From Phyllobacterium zundukense (GTDB taxonomy: Bacteria > Pseudomonadota > Alphaproteobacteria > Rhizobiales > Rhizobiaceae): 64,000 nucleotides of DNA. Of this stretch, positions 1 through 8,741 are shown piece after piece (position 1 is the stretch's first letter; each line of letters begins with the position of its first letter). The notes beneath the pieces are model-generated. The model worked only from the letters and a program-made list of their open reading frames with translations. It was not told the origin of the DNA and searched no databases. The stretch is from positions 124,001 to 188,000 of the forward strand of contig NZ_CP104972.1 of assembly GCF_025452195.1 (NCBI RefSeq), written 5' to 3'. A program made the translations under genes and the position numbers.

Positions 1-489
1 GACGGTTCCAGGTCTTGACTGCGCAAGCCGGGAGGCAATGGAAAAACCGGATACACCGCCCGCACAGCCCAGACCGAAAACAGGCACGCGTTCAATATCA
101 TCGCGAAATCCCATTTGCTGGGCGACACGGGCTTCCAGACTTGGCGTGGCAATACCCGTTGACGACACCGTCACGACCGTATCGACGTCCTTGCCCCTGA
201 TGCCTGCCTTCTCCAGGGCAGCATTGGCAGCGGAGGCGAACAAACTGCACGCTCCTTCAATATAAGCGGCATTTCTTTCCGGCCACCCCAAAGGCTCCAG
301 ATACCATTCGAGCGGCTGGACAGCGTAGCGCGTGCGAATGCCGGAACTCTCGAAGACTTTCGCCAAACGGTCAAAGTCTCTGAACCGGGCCGAAAAAGCC
401 TGATGTGCCGCAGCGGCGGCGTCACGTTGTTGAATGATGTGGGCAGGCACTGCTGTGCCTATTGATATCAGTTTCACGGATTGAGACAT
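1..489 (-). CDS. Type III polyketide synthase (chalcone synthase family), 5' part only
   Basis: The minus-strand frame is open from an ATG at 489 to the left edge (163 codons, C-terminal half outside the window). It begins MSQSVKLISIGTAVPAHI, typical of the thiolase-fold N-terminal domain. Residues 138-145 read FGLGCAGG, so the acyl-carrying catalytic cysteine (Cys142) is present. The start is supported by AAGGAG about 7 bases upstream. Family members condense an acyl-CoA starter with malonyl-CoA into alkylpyrones, alkylresorcinols or phloroglucinols; the product here cannot be read from the fragment. An isoprenylcysteine-methyltransferase-like gene, a frequent partner of these enzymes, lies about 12.5 kb away at 13030-13542 rather than adjacent. 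Confidence 0.9.
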   Translation of the reverse strand, partial: MSQSVKLISIGTAVPAHIIQQRDAAAAAHQAFSARFRDFDRLAKVFESSGIRTRYAVQPLEWYLEPLGWPERNAAYIEGACSLFASAANAALEKAGIRGKDVDTVVTVSSTGIATPSLEARVAQQMGFRDDIERVPVFGLGCAGGVSGFSIASRLAQSRPGTV

Positions 490-1265
490 CGACACTCCTT
501 GGTGACCTTTCTGCAATCGACGCGGGCACAAGTGCTGCCACGAGGACCCAGCAGGACACATCTCTTCAACAACACTTGACCGGTACGGTTATTCGGCATG
601 TCTACTTAAAAGTGGGAAGCATCCGGTCTGGCGAAGTATCTTCAACATAGGATCAGTATGATGATCTTCGTATTATACGTTGGTTTAGCGCGCATAACTG
701 TATTTGATCCCAGGCATTGGACGGTATTCGAAAATCAAGCAAACGCGCTTCGCAGACCGGTGGCCACCACGGACGGGGTATTGACGTCGATTGGAGGTGG
801 CTGCCGGAGCTCTCAGCCCCTGTGGCAACCGAAGCATCCGTCACCCGGATTGAACGGATAGATAGTTTGAGCTGCACATTCACGATCGCGAGGTTCAAAT
901 GCGCTGCATTTCCGGCCAGCAAATGTAAAATCGATTTTTCGTTTATGCCGAGTATACCAACGTATACTTATGCATCGGGCAGTTTGGATGTATTTCTCAA
1001 ATTGCGCCCGTCATAAAGCTCGACGGGACTGGTAGTTCCCCCGGCTACCATACTTCGACGTTTCCGCCCGTTGAAGTGCGGCCATCCAGGCCCGCAAAAG
1101 ACCGTCCGAGCCCCCTCCGGACGGTCTTTTGTCTTCTAGCTCTCAGCTTTACCGTTCACCTTCCCACATCGTTCGAGGCGTCCAATACCGGTCATGGCAC
1201 TACTATACAAATGTATAACCGCATATATCCGAAGCATAATTTCATTTCGACAAAGCCAATGTAAC
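490..1265. other. Non-coding stretch upstream of the polyketide synthase, with a possible sRNA at its end
   Basis: No frame here has a credible start, ribosome site and protein-like composition. The left end should hold the promoter of the polyketide synthase. The only conspicuous element is the strong inverted repeat at 1096-1130; the 80 bases before it are rich in short self-complementary blocks. Confidence 0.5.
1096..1130 (+). terminator. Perfect 13-bp inverted repeat, probable intrinsic terminator (possible sRNA end)
   Basis: AAAAGACCGTCCG at 1096-1108 pairs perfectly with CGGACGGTCTTTT at 1118-1130 across a 9-base loop. The flanking A and T runs make it a candidate bidirectional Rho-independent terminator. 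No protein gene ends close on either side, so it may end a small RNA transcribed from around 1000. That RNA is an inference; no promoter was convincingly identified. Confidence 0.65.
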
Positions 1266-1505
1266 ATGGCATCCATGAGAAACCTTGTAATCCATAGTGC
1301 AGCTGCCGTTGTTGTCGCCATCATGAGTTCTGCGGGTTTCGTGCCCGGCCATAGGACCTCTGTCCCGTTCGCCGCTGATCAAACGCGGCTCATGGACAAG
1401 ATGTCTGGACACGACAGCAAGTACCATCAAGGCGACACTCGTAAACTCTTCCCGGAATGGGAGAACAATATTTGGGAGGATCAGGTCTGGAACGGGCTTG
1501 GTTAA
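1266..1505 (+). CDS. Possible small exported protein, unknown function
   Basis: This is a 79-codon frame. It has a hydrophobic stretch of signal-peptide type near the N-terminus (residues 8-25, AAAVVVAIMSSAGF within it) followed by a polar, Trp-containing tail ending WENNIWEDQVWNGLG. No good ribosome binding site is visible and I recognise no family. The minus strand is also open over much of this stretch, so the frame could be fortuitous. It lies just upstream of another small same-strand frame at 1562. Confidence 0.3.
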   Translation: MASMRNLVIHSAAAVVVAIMSSAGFVPGHRTSVPFAADQTRLMDKMSGHDSKYHQGDTRKLFPEWENNIWEDQVWNGLG

Positions 1506-1561
1506 TTCGAGCCTGCGCGTCCGCCAGCCGTAAACCCGCCGCTGAGCGGCCAACAGATGGA

Positions 1562-1771
1562 ATGACAATGACAAATAGTCCAAAAGACAGAAAGGCATTG
1601 GCGACTGCGAGCCGGATGAAGGACCTTGAGCATAAAATCCACGCTCTGGAAGTTGATCTCGGCAGTGCGGTCGAAATCGCATACCTGCGCGGCGCTACCG
1701 AATGGGTCCGTATCAATTACCCATCCCACTACAAGCGGCTGCACATGCGATTTGACAGCTGCGCGGCTTGA
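1562..1771 (+). CDS. Small hypothetical protein, about 69 residues
   Basis: The protein is charged and soluble. It starts MTMTNSPKDRKALATASRMK and continues with a predicted helix (KDLEHKIHALEVDLGSA) and the segment YLRGATEWVRINYP. Composition is protein-like and I infer a real gene, but I do not recognise a named family. Two in-frame ATGs (1562, 1568) are possible starts; neither has a strong ribosome site. It stands alone between the terminator region and the convergent response-regulator gene. Confidence 0.45.
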   Translation: MTMTNSPKDRKALATASRMKDLEHKIHALEVDLGSAVEIAYLRGATEWVRINYPSHYKRLHMRFDSCAA

Positions 1772-1876
1772 AGCAAGGCTGTCGAAATATACGTTTCAGG
1801 TCGGCTTCGACGGACCGCCGGCCTCATGCTGCTCCCAACACTCGCTGCAGTGCTGCGGCAATCGTCAAATCAGGCA

Positions 1877-2503
1877 CTACTTGTTCAACACAGGCCGAAG
1901 CGCCTCATAGGCCTTGACGAGTTCAGCCAGGGTTCGCACACCCATCTTTTCCATCAGGTGGCCGCGATGAATTTTGACCGTTATCTCACTCAGGCCAAGT
2001 TCGCCGGCAATCTGCTTGTTCATCAGGCCGCTTGTCACCAGGGCGATTACCTCACGCTCCCGGCTCGTCAGACTCTCGTACCGCTTCACCAGCGCGGACA
2101 GTTCGCCATCGCTCGTCCGACGAGCCCGATCAAGCACGAGCGCATTCGAGACCGCATCGAGCATATCCTGGTCGCGGAACGGCTTGGTAAGGAAATCAAT
2201 GGCGCCAGCCTTCATCGCCCGTACAGACATGGGAACGTCACCGTGGCCGGTCATGAAGATGATGGGAATATTGTTGCCAAGGTTAGCGAGCTGGTTCTGG
2301 AAGTCGAGGCCGCTGACGCCTGGAAGGCGGATATCGAGAACAAGGCAGCTTGCGGCGGTAACCGTCGCAGGGCGGTCAAGCAGTGCCGACGTAGAGCCGA
2401 ACAATTCCACACGCATGCCGACCGAGCGGAAAAGATTGCCCAGCGCTTCTCGCAGGTGCGCATCATCGTCAACGACAATGACGAGTGATGTAAGTTCGGC
2501 CAT
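1877..2503 (-). CDS. FixJ/NodW-type response regulator
   Basis: A 208-residue two-domain regulator. The receiver domain (residues about 6-120) has acidic residues DDD at 12-14, the phosphoacceptor Asp57 in LVLDIRLPG and the lysine of TKPF. A LuxR-type helix-turn-helix follows at about 140-200 (LTSREREVIALVTSGLMNKQ). I place the start at 2503 because this ATG overlaps the stop of the upstream sensor kinase (TGATG), implying translational coupling. The two form a cognate pair: the kinase phosphorylates Asp57 and the regulator then binds DNA. Targets are unknown; no oxygen-sensing or nif/fix genes are nearby. Confidence 0.9.
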   Translation of the reverse strand: MAELTSLVIVVDDDAHLREALGNLFRSVGMRVELFGSTSALLDRPATVTAASCLVLDIRLPGVSGLDFQNQLANLGNNIPIIFMTGHGDVPMSVRAMKAGAIDFLTKPFRDQDMLDAVSNALVLDRARRTSDGELSALVKRYESLTSREREVIALVTSGLMNKQIAGELGLSEITVKIHRGHLMEKMGVRTLAELVKAYEALRPVLNK

Positions 2504-4131
2504 CACGCGGCTTCCTTTTCCAAAGGAATGGTGAATTCGAACGTGGTGCCTGCTCCCGGTTTGGAACTTGCACGGATGCTTCCACCATGGGCAGTCACGA
2601 TCGACCGGCAAATCGACAACCCCATGCCCATGCCGTCTGGCTTGGTCGTATAAAACGGGTCAAAGAGGTTGGCGCGGACTTCAGGCGTCAGGCCCGGGCC
2701 ATTGTCGTGGATTTTCACAAGAGCGGACCGTTCCTCGGCAAAGGTTTCTATAAGCAGCTTGCGGGTGTTGCCAGCGGCATGTGCCATTGCCTGGATGGCG
2801 TTTAACAGCAAATTCAGGATGACTTGTTGCAGTTGTACGCGATCACCGTTGACCTCTGGCAGATCGGCTGCAAGATCGAACCGCAAGCTTACCTGATTGA
2901 TGTCAATTTCGCGCCGGACAAGCGCCACCGTCTCATCGAGAACCGCATTCAGGTTGATCTGTATCGGCTTTGGAGGCGACTTTACTGACAGCGCCCGCAA
3001 GTTCTTGATGATGTCGCTGGCACGTTGTGCATCGGCAATCATACCCTCCATGGAAGACCGGACTTTCTCAAGGTCCGGTACGTCCCGTCGAAGCCAGCGC
3101 AAGCCGGCTCCTCCGTTGGTGACCACGGCGGCCAAAGGCTGATTGAGTTCATGCGCGATCGATACCGTCAGCTCGCCAAGCGTTGCCACGCGGGTGACAT
3201 GCGCCAATTCTGTTCGCGCTGCATGAAGCTGGTTCTCGGCTTCCCGTCTCGCCGTGACATCCATGATGCTGATCAGGACCATGTCGAGAGCCGGGCGATT
3301 GGCCGGAAAAGCGACATTGTATAAAACGGTCAGCTGGCGGCCGTCGGCGTTGTTGATCACCGTTTCGGCCTCATAGCTCGACTGGCCGGACCAGATTGCC
3401 GCCAGGAATGTCCAGGCTTTGTCGGTGTCCGCGGTGATAAGTCCAGGCAGCACAGCTTCAAGCGCGTTGCTGTCTGCGACATTGAACATTGTCAGCGCCG
3501 TATCATTCGCGTTGATCAGCTTTATGATTTTTGCAACCTTGTAAGGAAACCCCGGATCAAGCCTCCGGGCATGATCGATGTCCCGCACGCCGTCAACCTT
3601 GAGCCGATCGACAGCCGCCTTGAGACGTGTGAAATCCATCTGCAGGATGCCGACACCCGTCGCCAGGAAAATCGTGCGGTAACGCTGTTCACTTTCAGCC
3701 AGAACACTGATTGCAGCTTTCACCCTGAAGGCAAGGAATGTTGTGATCCCGATGGCCGCAAGGCTGACCAAGCCACGCCCCATCGACTCTTCAAGTGCGG
3801 GCAGTCCTTCGCCATGCGAAATCAAAAAGCCTAGAACCGTCAGTCCCATGCAGCCAGCACCGATCAGAACGAGCCCTGCCTGGGTCGCAAAATTGAGCGA
3901 TAGCAAGACCACGAGCACGTAGAGCACTGCAATGGCGATGTCCAAGGATGTCAACGCGTCCAGCAGGAAAACGACTGCCGCAATGAGTGCTGCAGCGGGT
4001 CGCGAAAATTTTGATTGGCACGCAGAATTGATGATGACGTTGAAACGGTCAGCTGCCAGCCGCTGAACGATGGCTGCTCCGAGACCCTGTGTCACAACCG
4101 CTGTTCTTGTCTCGTTCGTGGACATCATCAA
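2503..4131 (-). CDS. Membrane PAS-domain sensor histidine kinase, chimeric N-terminus
   Basis: A 542-residue kinase with four hydrophobic segments (about 46-62, 65-80, 87-104, 118-136), a PAS-like sensor region (about 149-295) and a HisKA domain with the phosphoacceptor in SIAHELNQPL (His327). A HATPase domain follows, with NLLLNAIQAM (N box), DNGPGL and GMGMGLSIC. It phosphorylates the FixJ-like regulator encoded downstream with a one-base stop/start overlap. Residues 4-35 (TAVVT..GLGAAIVQRLAAD) do not look like a kinase: they resemble the Rossmann start of a short-chain dehydrogenase with the glycine loop shortened. No other in-frame ATG precedes the first membrane segment, so this borrowed start appears to be used. 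AAGGGG lies just upstream of the ATG pair. Confidence 0.88.
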   Translation of the reverse strand: MMMSTNETRTAVVTQGLGAAIVQRLAADRFNVIINSACQSKFSRPAAALIAAVVFLLDALTSLDIAIAVLYVLVVLLSLNFATQAGLVLIGAGCMGLTVLGFLISHGEGLPALEESMGRGLVSLAAIGITTFLAFRVKAAISVLAESEQRYRTIFLATGVGILQMDFTRLKAAVDRLKVDGVRDIDHARRLDPGFPYKVAKIIKLINANDTALTMFNVADSNALEAVLPGLITADTDKAWTFLAAIWSGQSSYEAETVINNADGRQLTVLYNVAFPANRPALDMVLISIMDVTARREAENQLHAARTELAHVTRVATLGELTVSIAHELNQPLAAVVTNGGAGLRWLRRDVPDLEKVRSSMEGMIADAQRASDIIKNLRALSVKSPPKPIQINLNAVLDETVALVRREIDINQVSLRFDLAADLPEVNGDRVQLQQVILNLLLNAIQAMAHAAGNTRKLLIETFAEERSALVKIHDNGPGLTPEVRANLFDPFYTTKPDGMGMGLSICRSIVTAHGGSIRASSKPGAGTTFEFTIPLEKEAA

Positions 4132-4342
4132 CCCCTTCGACCGTTTCGTTGCAAGGAAATGCCCGTTGACAAAGAAAGGAAAGTTTCGAGATGTTAATAA
4201 TTGTTAAGGCGATGTTGGCGTCACCAGCGGTACCCTCGCATCGGCGCCAGAGCAGTAAAACCGGGTGAGCTCTTCGGAATATGCGATCAAACGGTTATTC
4301 TGGGATGAACGAATTTCGGCGCGGATGGCTGTCGACGCCAGA

Positions 4343-5680
4343 TCATAACCGAATGCGATCGAATTTGCGTCTCCAGCCATCGGCGACGGTCAACATCGCA
4401 ACTCTGGCTGTCGTTTGCCCTTGCAGTGTGCTTGAAATAGCAGCGCGCAGATCAAGTTCAAGTGAGCCCCAATGTGCGTCATTCGGGTTGGCCTCAGCCG
4501 TCTTCATCTGCTCGGCGGCTGCCGCGGTCCAGCCGTAGGCTTCGACAATTTCCGGATCGGTCAAAACGGACAGCCGAGCGGAGGCGTTCCCCTTTTCCAT
4601 TGATCGACGGGCCCATTGCTTGCTTGTGACGTGCTGAACGAATTCGAAAGCCCATCCCTTATTTTTTGACGCTGATGGAACAGCGAACGACCATATGAAA
4701 AATGGACTCTTGCTCTCTTCAGCTCTCCGGGCGCCTGGCACGACAGCCCAAGCCCATCGTCCGGCTGTTTTGGAGGCCTTTGACTTGTTGAGTGGAGTGC
4801 CTGAGGCATTCAGCGTGATAGCCATGGCGTATCGGTCATTCTGCCCGTTCGCGATAATCTCGTCCCATTCCCACGTCACCGCCTCTGGATGCATGACCCT
4901 GCGCTTTGTCATCAACTTCCCATAATACTCCAATGCACCGATGGATTCTTCGGTGTCGATCATGATCTTCCTCGTTTTCAGATCGTAGAACGAACCGCCA
5001 GAGGATAACAGGAACGGACAAAAGTGATTGCTGATCGCCGGCCCTTGCCGTGCACATGTTCCAACGCCGTACCGCAAAGGTGCACCTGTCCTTGTCAGAG
5101 CATCGGCAGCGGACTGAAATTCGGCGAATGTAGAAGGCGCACTCGAAAAGCCTGCCGCCTCGAGCAATTCCTTTTGATAGTGGAGTATGTATACAGTTGC
5201 TCGATAGGGTATACCGCATAGTTTACCATCGACGGACACTGCATCGAGTGTTCGCGGGGCAAAATCATCCATGTCGAAATCAGATGCGTATTTTCCGCCA
5301 GCGGATGCCAGCAAATGATTATGATCATCAACATAGGGGTGCATCCATCCAACCATCGAGGAACCCATCTGCACGATGTCGAAGCTCGTGGGTCCTTGAC
5401 CCGACATTTCAGCTCGACATCGTATGACAAGCGCATCCAACGGTAACTGCACATACTCGACATCGATACCCGTATCTTTTTTAAAGGCGGGGATTGCGTC
5501 CTGCAGGATTGTGCCTTTCCAGGGCGCGCTATCACCTAGGACAACGAGCTTGGCTGGCTTGTCGCCCAGCGCGGCGCGGGCCGTCCTTGGAGAGCCGAGC
5601 GCGGCAAGATTGATGCCGGCCAAAGTCGATCCGAGCAGCGTGCGTCGACTGATCAGGCCTGCCTTCCTCGACCGGGACAT
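4343..5680 (-). CDS. ABC transporter sugar-type solute-binding protein (family 1)
   Basis: A 445-residue periplasmic binding protein. The N-terminus SRSRKAGLISRRTLLGS resembles a twin-arginine signal, with a cleavage-like ARA near residue 35. The mature part has the family-1 features: LVVLGDSAPW, an FKKDTGIDVEYVQLP segment, FDIVQMGSS and a hydrophobic C-terminal half. I choose the ATG at 5680 because GGAGG sits 5-6 bases upstream; earlier in-frame GTG/ATG codons overlap that ribosome site. It is last in a minus-strand operon after two permeases and would deliver a carbohydrate or polyol to them. The substrate is not predictable from sequence alone. Confidence 0.88.
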   Translation of the reverse strand: MSRSRKAGLISRRTLLGSTLAGINLAALGSPRTARAALGDKPAKLVVLGDSAPWKGTILQDAIPAFKKDTGIDVEYVQLPLDALVIRCRAEMSGQGPTSFDIVQMGSSMVGWMHPYVDDHNHLLASAGGKYASDFDMDDFAPRTLDAVSVDGKLCGIPYRATVYILHYQKELLEAAGFSSAPSTFAEFQSAADALTRTGAPLRYGVGTCARQGPAISNHFCPFLLSSGGSFYDLKTRKIMIDTEESIGALEYYGKLMTKRRVMHPEAVTWEWDEIIANGQNDRYAMAITLNASGTPLNKSKASKTAGRWAWAVVPGARRAEESKSPFFIWSFAVPSASKNKGWAFEFVQHVTSKQWARRSMEKGNASARLSVLTDPEIVEAYGWTAAAAEQMKTAEANPNDAHWGSLELDLRAAISSTLQGQTTARVAMLTVADGWRRKFDRIRL

Positions 5681-5697
5681 GGTTTCCTCCATCACCG

Positions 5698-6558
5698 TTA
5701 CGCGACCCTAGCATCATTTATCGAACCTGACGACAGGCCAGAAACAAGGTGTCTTTGGGCAATGAGCGAGAATACAATCACCGGCAGAAGCACCAAAATA
5801 CCAGACGCTGCGATAGCGCCCCAATCTGTCCCCGTCTCGCTACCTGCATAAGTGCTCAGGAGAACGGGGGCTGTTCGCGTTGCATTGTTGGTAAGAATCG
5901 CTGCGAAAATGAAGTCATTCCACGCGAGAAGCATCGACAAGATGGCCGCGGTCGTGATTCCGGGTTTCGCCAAAGGCAGGGCAACCCTGAGGAAAGCGCC
6001 AGCGCGAGAAGCACCGTCCATATAGGCAGCTTCCTCGAGATCCCGGGGAACAGTTTTGAAGAAGTCACGCGTAACCCAAACGATGATAGGAAGACTGAAC
6101 GTCGTATAGGCCAGGACGAGGCTTATCCTCGTGTTGATCAATCCCCCGAAACTGAACATCACATATAGTGGCAAAAGCGCCGCGATCGGCGGCAGCATCC
6201 GCATGACCAGAAGCGAGAAGAAGATGAGTTTGCGCCCGGGAAAGCGGTACCGGGCAATGGTGTAGGCCGCAGGTATGCCAGCAAACAAAGATACGAGGAC
6301 TGTCGAAGTTGTTACTAAAAAGCTGTTCCAGAAGGAAATCAGAAAATTCTTCTCAGACAGGACCGTGAAGTAGTTCTCCAGAGTCGGCTGCCAAAGGAAA
6401 AGTGGCGGTGTCGTGAAGATTTGCTCCCTCGTTTTCAGCGATAGTCCTAGGACCCATAGCAGTGGCAGCATGAAGATCACAAGAAAGCAGATCAGCGAGC
6501 CGTACAAAAAGACGTAATAAAATCCGGTCCTCCAGGACAGGCGCGGCGAGAAACTCAT
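5698..6558 (-). CDS. ABC sugar transporter permease, MalG type
   Basis: A 286-residue inner-membrane protein with about six transmembrane helices. The cytoplasmic EAA loop that docks the ATPase is clear: EEAAYMDGASRAGAFLRVAL. The start at 6558 overlaps the stop of the preceding permease by four bases (ATGA), so translation is probably coupled. An upstream in-frame start would run deep into that gene and is rejected. With the MalF-type permease it should form the heterodimeric channel. The binding protein gene follows 17 bases after the stop. No ATPase gene is in the cluster. Confidence 0.9.
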   Translation of the reverse strand: MSFSPRLSWRTGFYYVFLYGSLICFLVIFMLPLLWVLGLSLKTREQIFTTPPLFLWQPTLENYFTVLSEKNFLISFWNSFLVTTSTVLVSLFAGIPAAYTIARYRFPGRKLIFFSLLVMRMLPPIAALLPLYVMFSFGGLINTRISLVLAYTTFSLPIIVWVTRDFFKTVPRDLEEAAYMDGASRAGAFLRVALPLAKPGITTAAILSMLLAWNDFIFAAILTNNATRTAPVLLSTYAGSETGTDWGAIAASGILVLLPVIVFSLIAQRHLVSGLSSGSINDARVA

Positions 6559-7505
6559 TGGTCGTGTTCCTTTCGACGCATAGTTGCGATCAGAATCAGG
6601 CAGACCGTGAGTACGATCAGGAGCATGACCCATGACGCGGCTGAAGCCAGCGTGAGATCGAAGCTGAAGAAGGAGGTTTGGTACACATAAATAGAAAGCA
6701 CCAACGTCGCGTTGGCTGGCCCGCCTGCCGTCATTACGTAGACGTTATCAAAGGCCCTGAACTCAAAGATCGTTCGTAGGAGCAACGCCACGAGCAAGTA
6801 GGGCGATAAGAGCGGCAAAGTTACATGGCGGAACAGTGCGATCTTTGTTGCGCCATCAATCGTTGCCGCTTCCACGACCTCTTTCGGCAAGGACTGCAGG
6901 CCTGCCAAAAGAAGAAGGGCTACGAACGGCGCATTCTGCCACACGCTCACGCCGCCCACTGTGATGAGCGCGAGCGTCGGGTCTCCGAGCCAGATAATTG
7001 GCGAGCCCACGAGATAGTCGACAAGGCCATAGGTAGGATCGAGAAGGAGCTTCCAGCAAAGCGCAGCGACGATAGGAGTAACCATCATCGGGACGATCAA
7101 CGCTATTCGAAAGAAGCGGATGTATGGAAGATCTTGATTGAGAAGCATAGCGATTGCTAGACCAACCAGAATTTCGAGGCAGACCGTTGCAGCAGTATAG
7201 CCAAGCGTCAGGCAAAGGCTTGCGACGAAGACCGGATCTGCAAACAGGTCACGATAGTTGCGCAGGCCCACAAAGTCAGCTGCCAAAACGGGTTCGTCGA
7301 TTGACCAGGCAGCGAAGCTCATGATCAATGACAGCAATAGCGGAAAACCAAATACTGCGGAGCTAAGGGCTACGGTTGGAAATATAGTTAACGGAATGAA
7401 CCAAAAGTCAGCTAATTTAGCAATTTGCGCCAGGTAATTCCGTCCCCGAAAACCCGCATTGGAAGCCGAAATGGCGCTCCCGTGGTGTCGATCATGGTGC
7501 CTCAT
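6555..7505 (-). CDS. ABC sugar transporter permease, MalF/UgpA type
   Basis: A 316-residue integral membrane protein with a short His-rich cytoplasmic N-terminus, helices from about residue 35, and an EAA loop reading EVVEAATIDGATKIALFRHV. It is the first structural gene after the LacI repressor. I prefer the ATG at 7505, preceded by GAGGGGG with good spacing; an alternative in-frame ATG at 7568 adds 21 residues and has no visible ribosome site. It should pair with the MalG-type permease. An energising ATPase must come from elsewhere in the genome. Confidence 0.87.
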   Translation of the reverse strand: MRHHDRHHGSAISASNAGFRGRNYLAQIAKLADFWFIPLTIFPTVALSSAVFGFPLLLSLIMSFAAWSIDEPVLAADFVGLRNYRDLFADPVFVASLCLTLGYTAATVCLEILVGLAIAMLLNQDLPYIRFFRIALIVPMMVTPIVAALCWKLLLDPTYGLVDYLVGSPIIWLGDPTLALITVGGVSVWQNAPFVALLLLAGLQSLPKEVVEAATIDGATKIALFRHVTLPLLSPYLLVALLLRTIFEFRAFDNVYVMTAGGPANATLVLSIYVYQTSFFSFDLTLASAASWVMLLIVLTVCLILIATMRRKEHDQ

Positions 7506-7618
7506 ACCCGCCCCCTCACGCCCTTGGCTGCCACGCGGCCGCTCGCAGTCGGGCTTCTTCCCCGCCATAAGTGAGACATAGTTTCGCCGATTAATTTTGG
7601 AGTGTCTTCTTATTAATT

Positions 7619-7636
7619 GTGATCAGGTGGAATCAC
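7619..7636. promoter_or_regulatory. Candidate operator between repressor and transporter genes
   Basis: GTGAT at 7619-7623 and ATCAC at 7632-7636 form an interrupted inverted repeat in the gap between the lacI-type gene and the first permease. It could be a regulator site or part of a weak hairpin. Its arms do not match the TTGCG-type repeats upstream of the repressor gene. Confidence 0.25.
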
Positions 7637-7660
7637 TCTGGCAGAGACTGGAGCCACCTT

Positions 7661-8665
7661 TTATTTTCGCTGCCACGGCAGCAGCGAAGCCGGACCTGTC
7701 GACTCACGTATGATCAGTTCCGGCACAAGATTTATGCGTAAAGGAGGGACGGCTCGAAAGCGGGGATTCGATACCCTGTCAACAATGCAACGGGTCATTG
7801 CTGCTCCCCATTCGACATGAGGTGTTCGTATTGTCGTCAAGCGGGGCGCAACTTGCGAGGCCGATATGAAATCGTTGAAGCCAACCACCGAAACATCTTC
7901 AGGTACACGAATTCCAAGCAGGGCCAGTTCCGATATGACACTCACGGCTATGCCGTCATGAGCACAAAATAGTGCGGACGGTTTGCCACCCGCATCCATA
8001 TAGTCAAGTAGCGGCTTGCGCAGCCCCGCTTGTTCATCAAAGACAAGATCATCTACAGTTCCGTCAAATTCCTTTGCTCCGTCGCACAATCCCCGAAATC
8101 TTTCGGCCCGTCCTAACAACCTTGCGTCTCCATGGACGAATGCGAACTTGCGATGCCCTAGCGTCGCCAGGTAGCGCGCTATCGTAATACCAGCTTCCCA
8201 GTCTGTACCCGAGACTTGATCTATATGCTCCAGCGGAGCGGCGTATCCTGAGCAAACCACCGGAAGGTTGGATTGACTCGCGATTCCGGAGAGCTCGTCG
8301 GGGTAGGGTACGGCAAGGATGAGCCCTACTACGGCCTCATCTATCGGCCCGTCGAAGAGGCTATGGGCCTGCTTTGGAATGACGGTAAAGCCATAAGCCT
8401 CGGCTTCCTGTTCCGCCCCAAGGAGGATGTTTGACCACAGCTCCGTGCTCACACGATCAATCTCCTGGCGCAGAAACCAAATCTGTCCTCGGTTTTGCGC
8501 CTGCTCGGTCACAAGGGGATAACCCATCTCCCTGGCGGCGTCTTCCACTCTTCGCCGTGTGCCTTCCCCGACGCCTGGTTTGCCGGACAGGGCTCTCGAA
8601 ACCGAAAATTTCGAAATGCCGAGTGCGTCGGCAAGGTCCTGTAACGTAACGCGTTTTCTCGCCAT
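7661..8665 (-). CDS. LacI-family transcriptional repressor
   Basis: A 334-residue regulator. The N-terminal LacI helix-turn-helix is unmistakable (VTLQDLADALGISKFSVSRA, residues 6-25, then the hinge SGKPGVGEGTRRRV). A periplasmic-binding-like effector domain fills the rest (FALVHGDARLLGRAERFRG-type ribose-binding fold, VVGFNDF near the C-terminus). It lies directly upstream of, and on the same strand as, the sugar permeases and binding protein, so it probably represses them until their substrate or a derivative binds. TTGCG/CGCAA repeats just upstream of its start suggest autoregulation. Confidence 0.92.
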   Translation of the reverse strand: MARKRVTLQDLADALGISKFSVSRALSGKPGVGEGTRRRVEDAAREMGYPLVTEQAQNRGQIWFLRQEIDRVSTELWSNILLGAEQEAEAYGFTVIPKQAHSLFDGPIDEAVVGLILAVPYPDELSGIASQSNLPVVCSGYAAPLEHIDQVSGTDWEAGITIARYLATLGHRKFAFVHGDARLLGRAERFRGLCDGAKEFDGTVDDLVFDEQAGLRKPLLDYMDAGGKPSALFCAHDGIAVSVISELALLGIRVPEDVSVVGFNDFISASQVAPRLTTIRTPHVEWGAAMTRCIVDRVSNPRFRAVPPLRINLVPELIIRESTGPASLLPWQRK

Positions 8666-8712
8666 TTACCTTGCGCCTGCCTAGCAACATTGCTGGAATC
8701 TACCTATCAAAC

Positions 8713-8741
8713 TTGCGTATTTAGCGCAATAGATTGCGCAA
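8713..8741. promoter_or_regulatory. Candidate LacI-type operators upstream of the repressor gene
   Basis: Three linked elements are visible: TTGCG at 8713-8717, CGCAA at 8725-8729 and the palindrome TTGCGCAA at 8734-8741. GCGCAAT-AG-ATTGCGC at 8724-8739 is a perfect inverted repeat. A symmetric core with a central GC or CG is typical of LacI-family operators. The position about 50-75 bases upstream of the repressor start fits autorepression. Confidence 0.5.

Noticed and set aside
2568..3324. Several plus-strand frames opposite the sensor kinase
   Set aside because: They are the reverse-strand shadow of a gene with clear kinase motifs and strong third-position bias.
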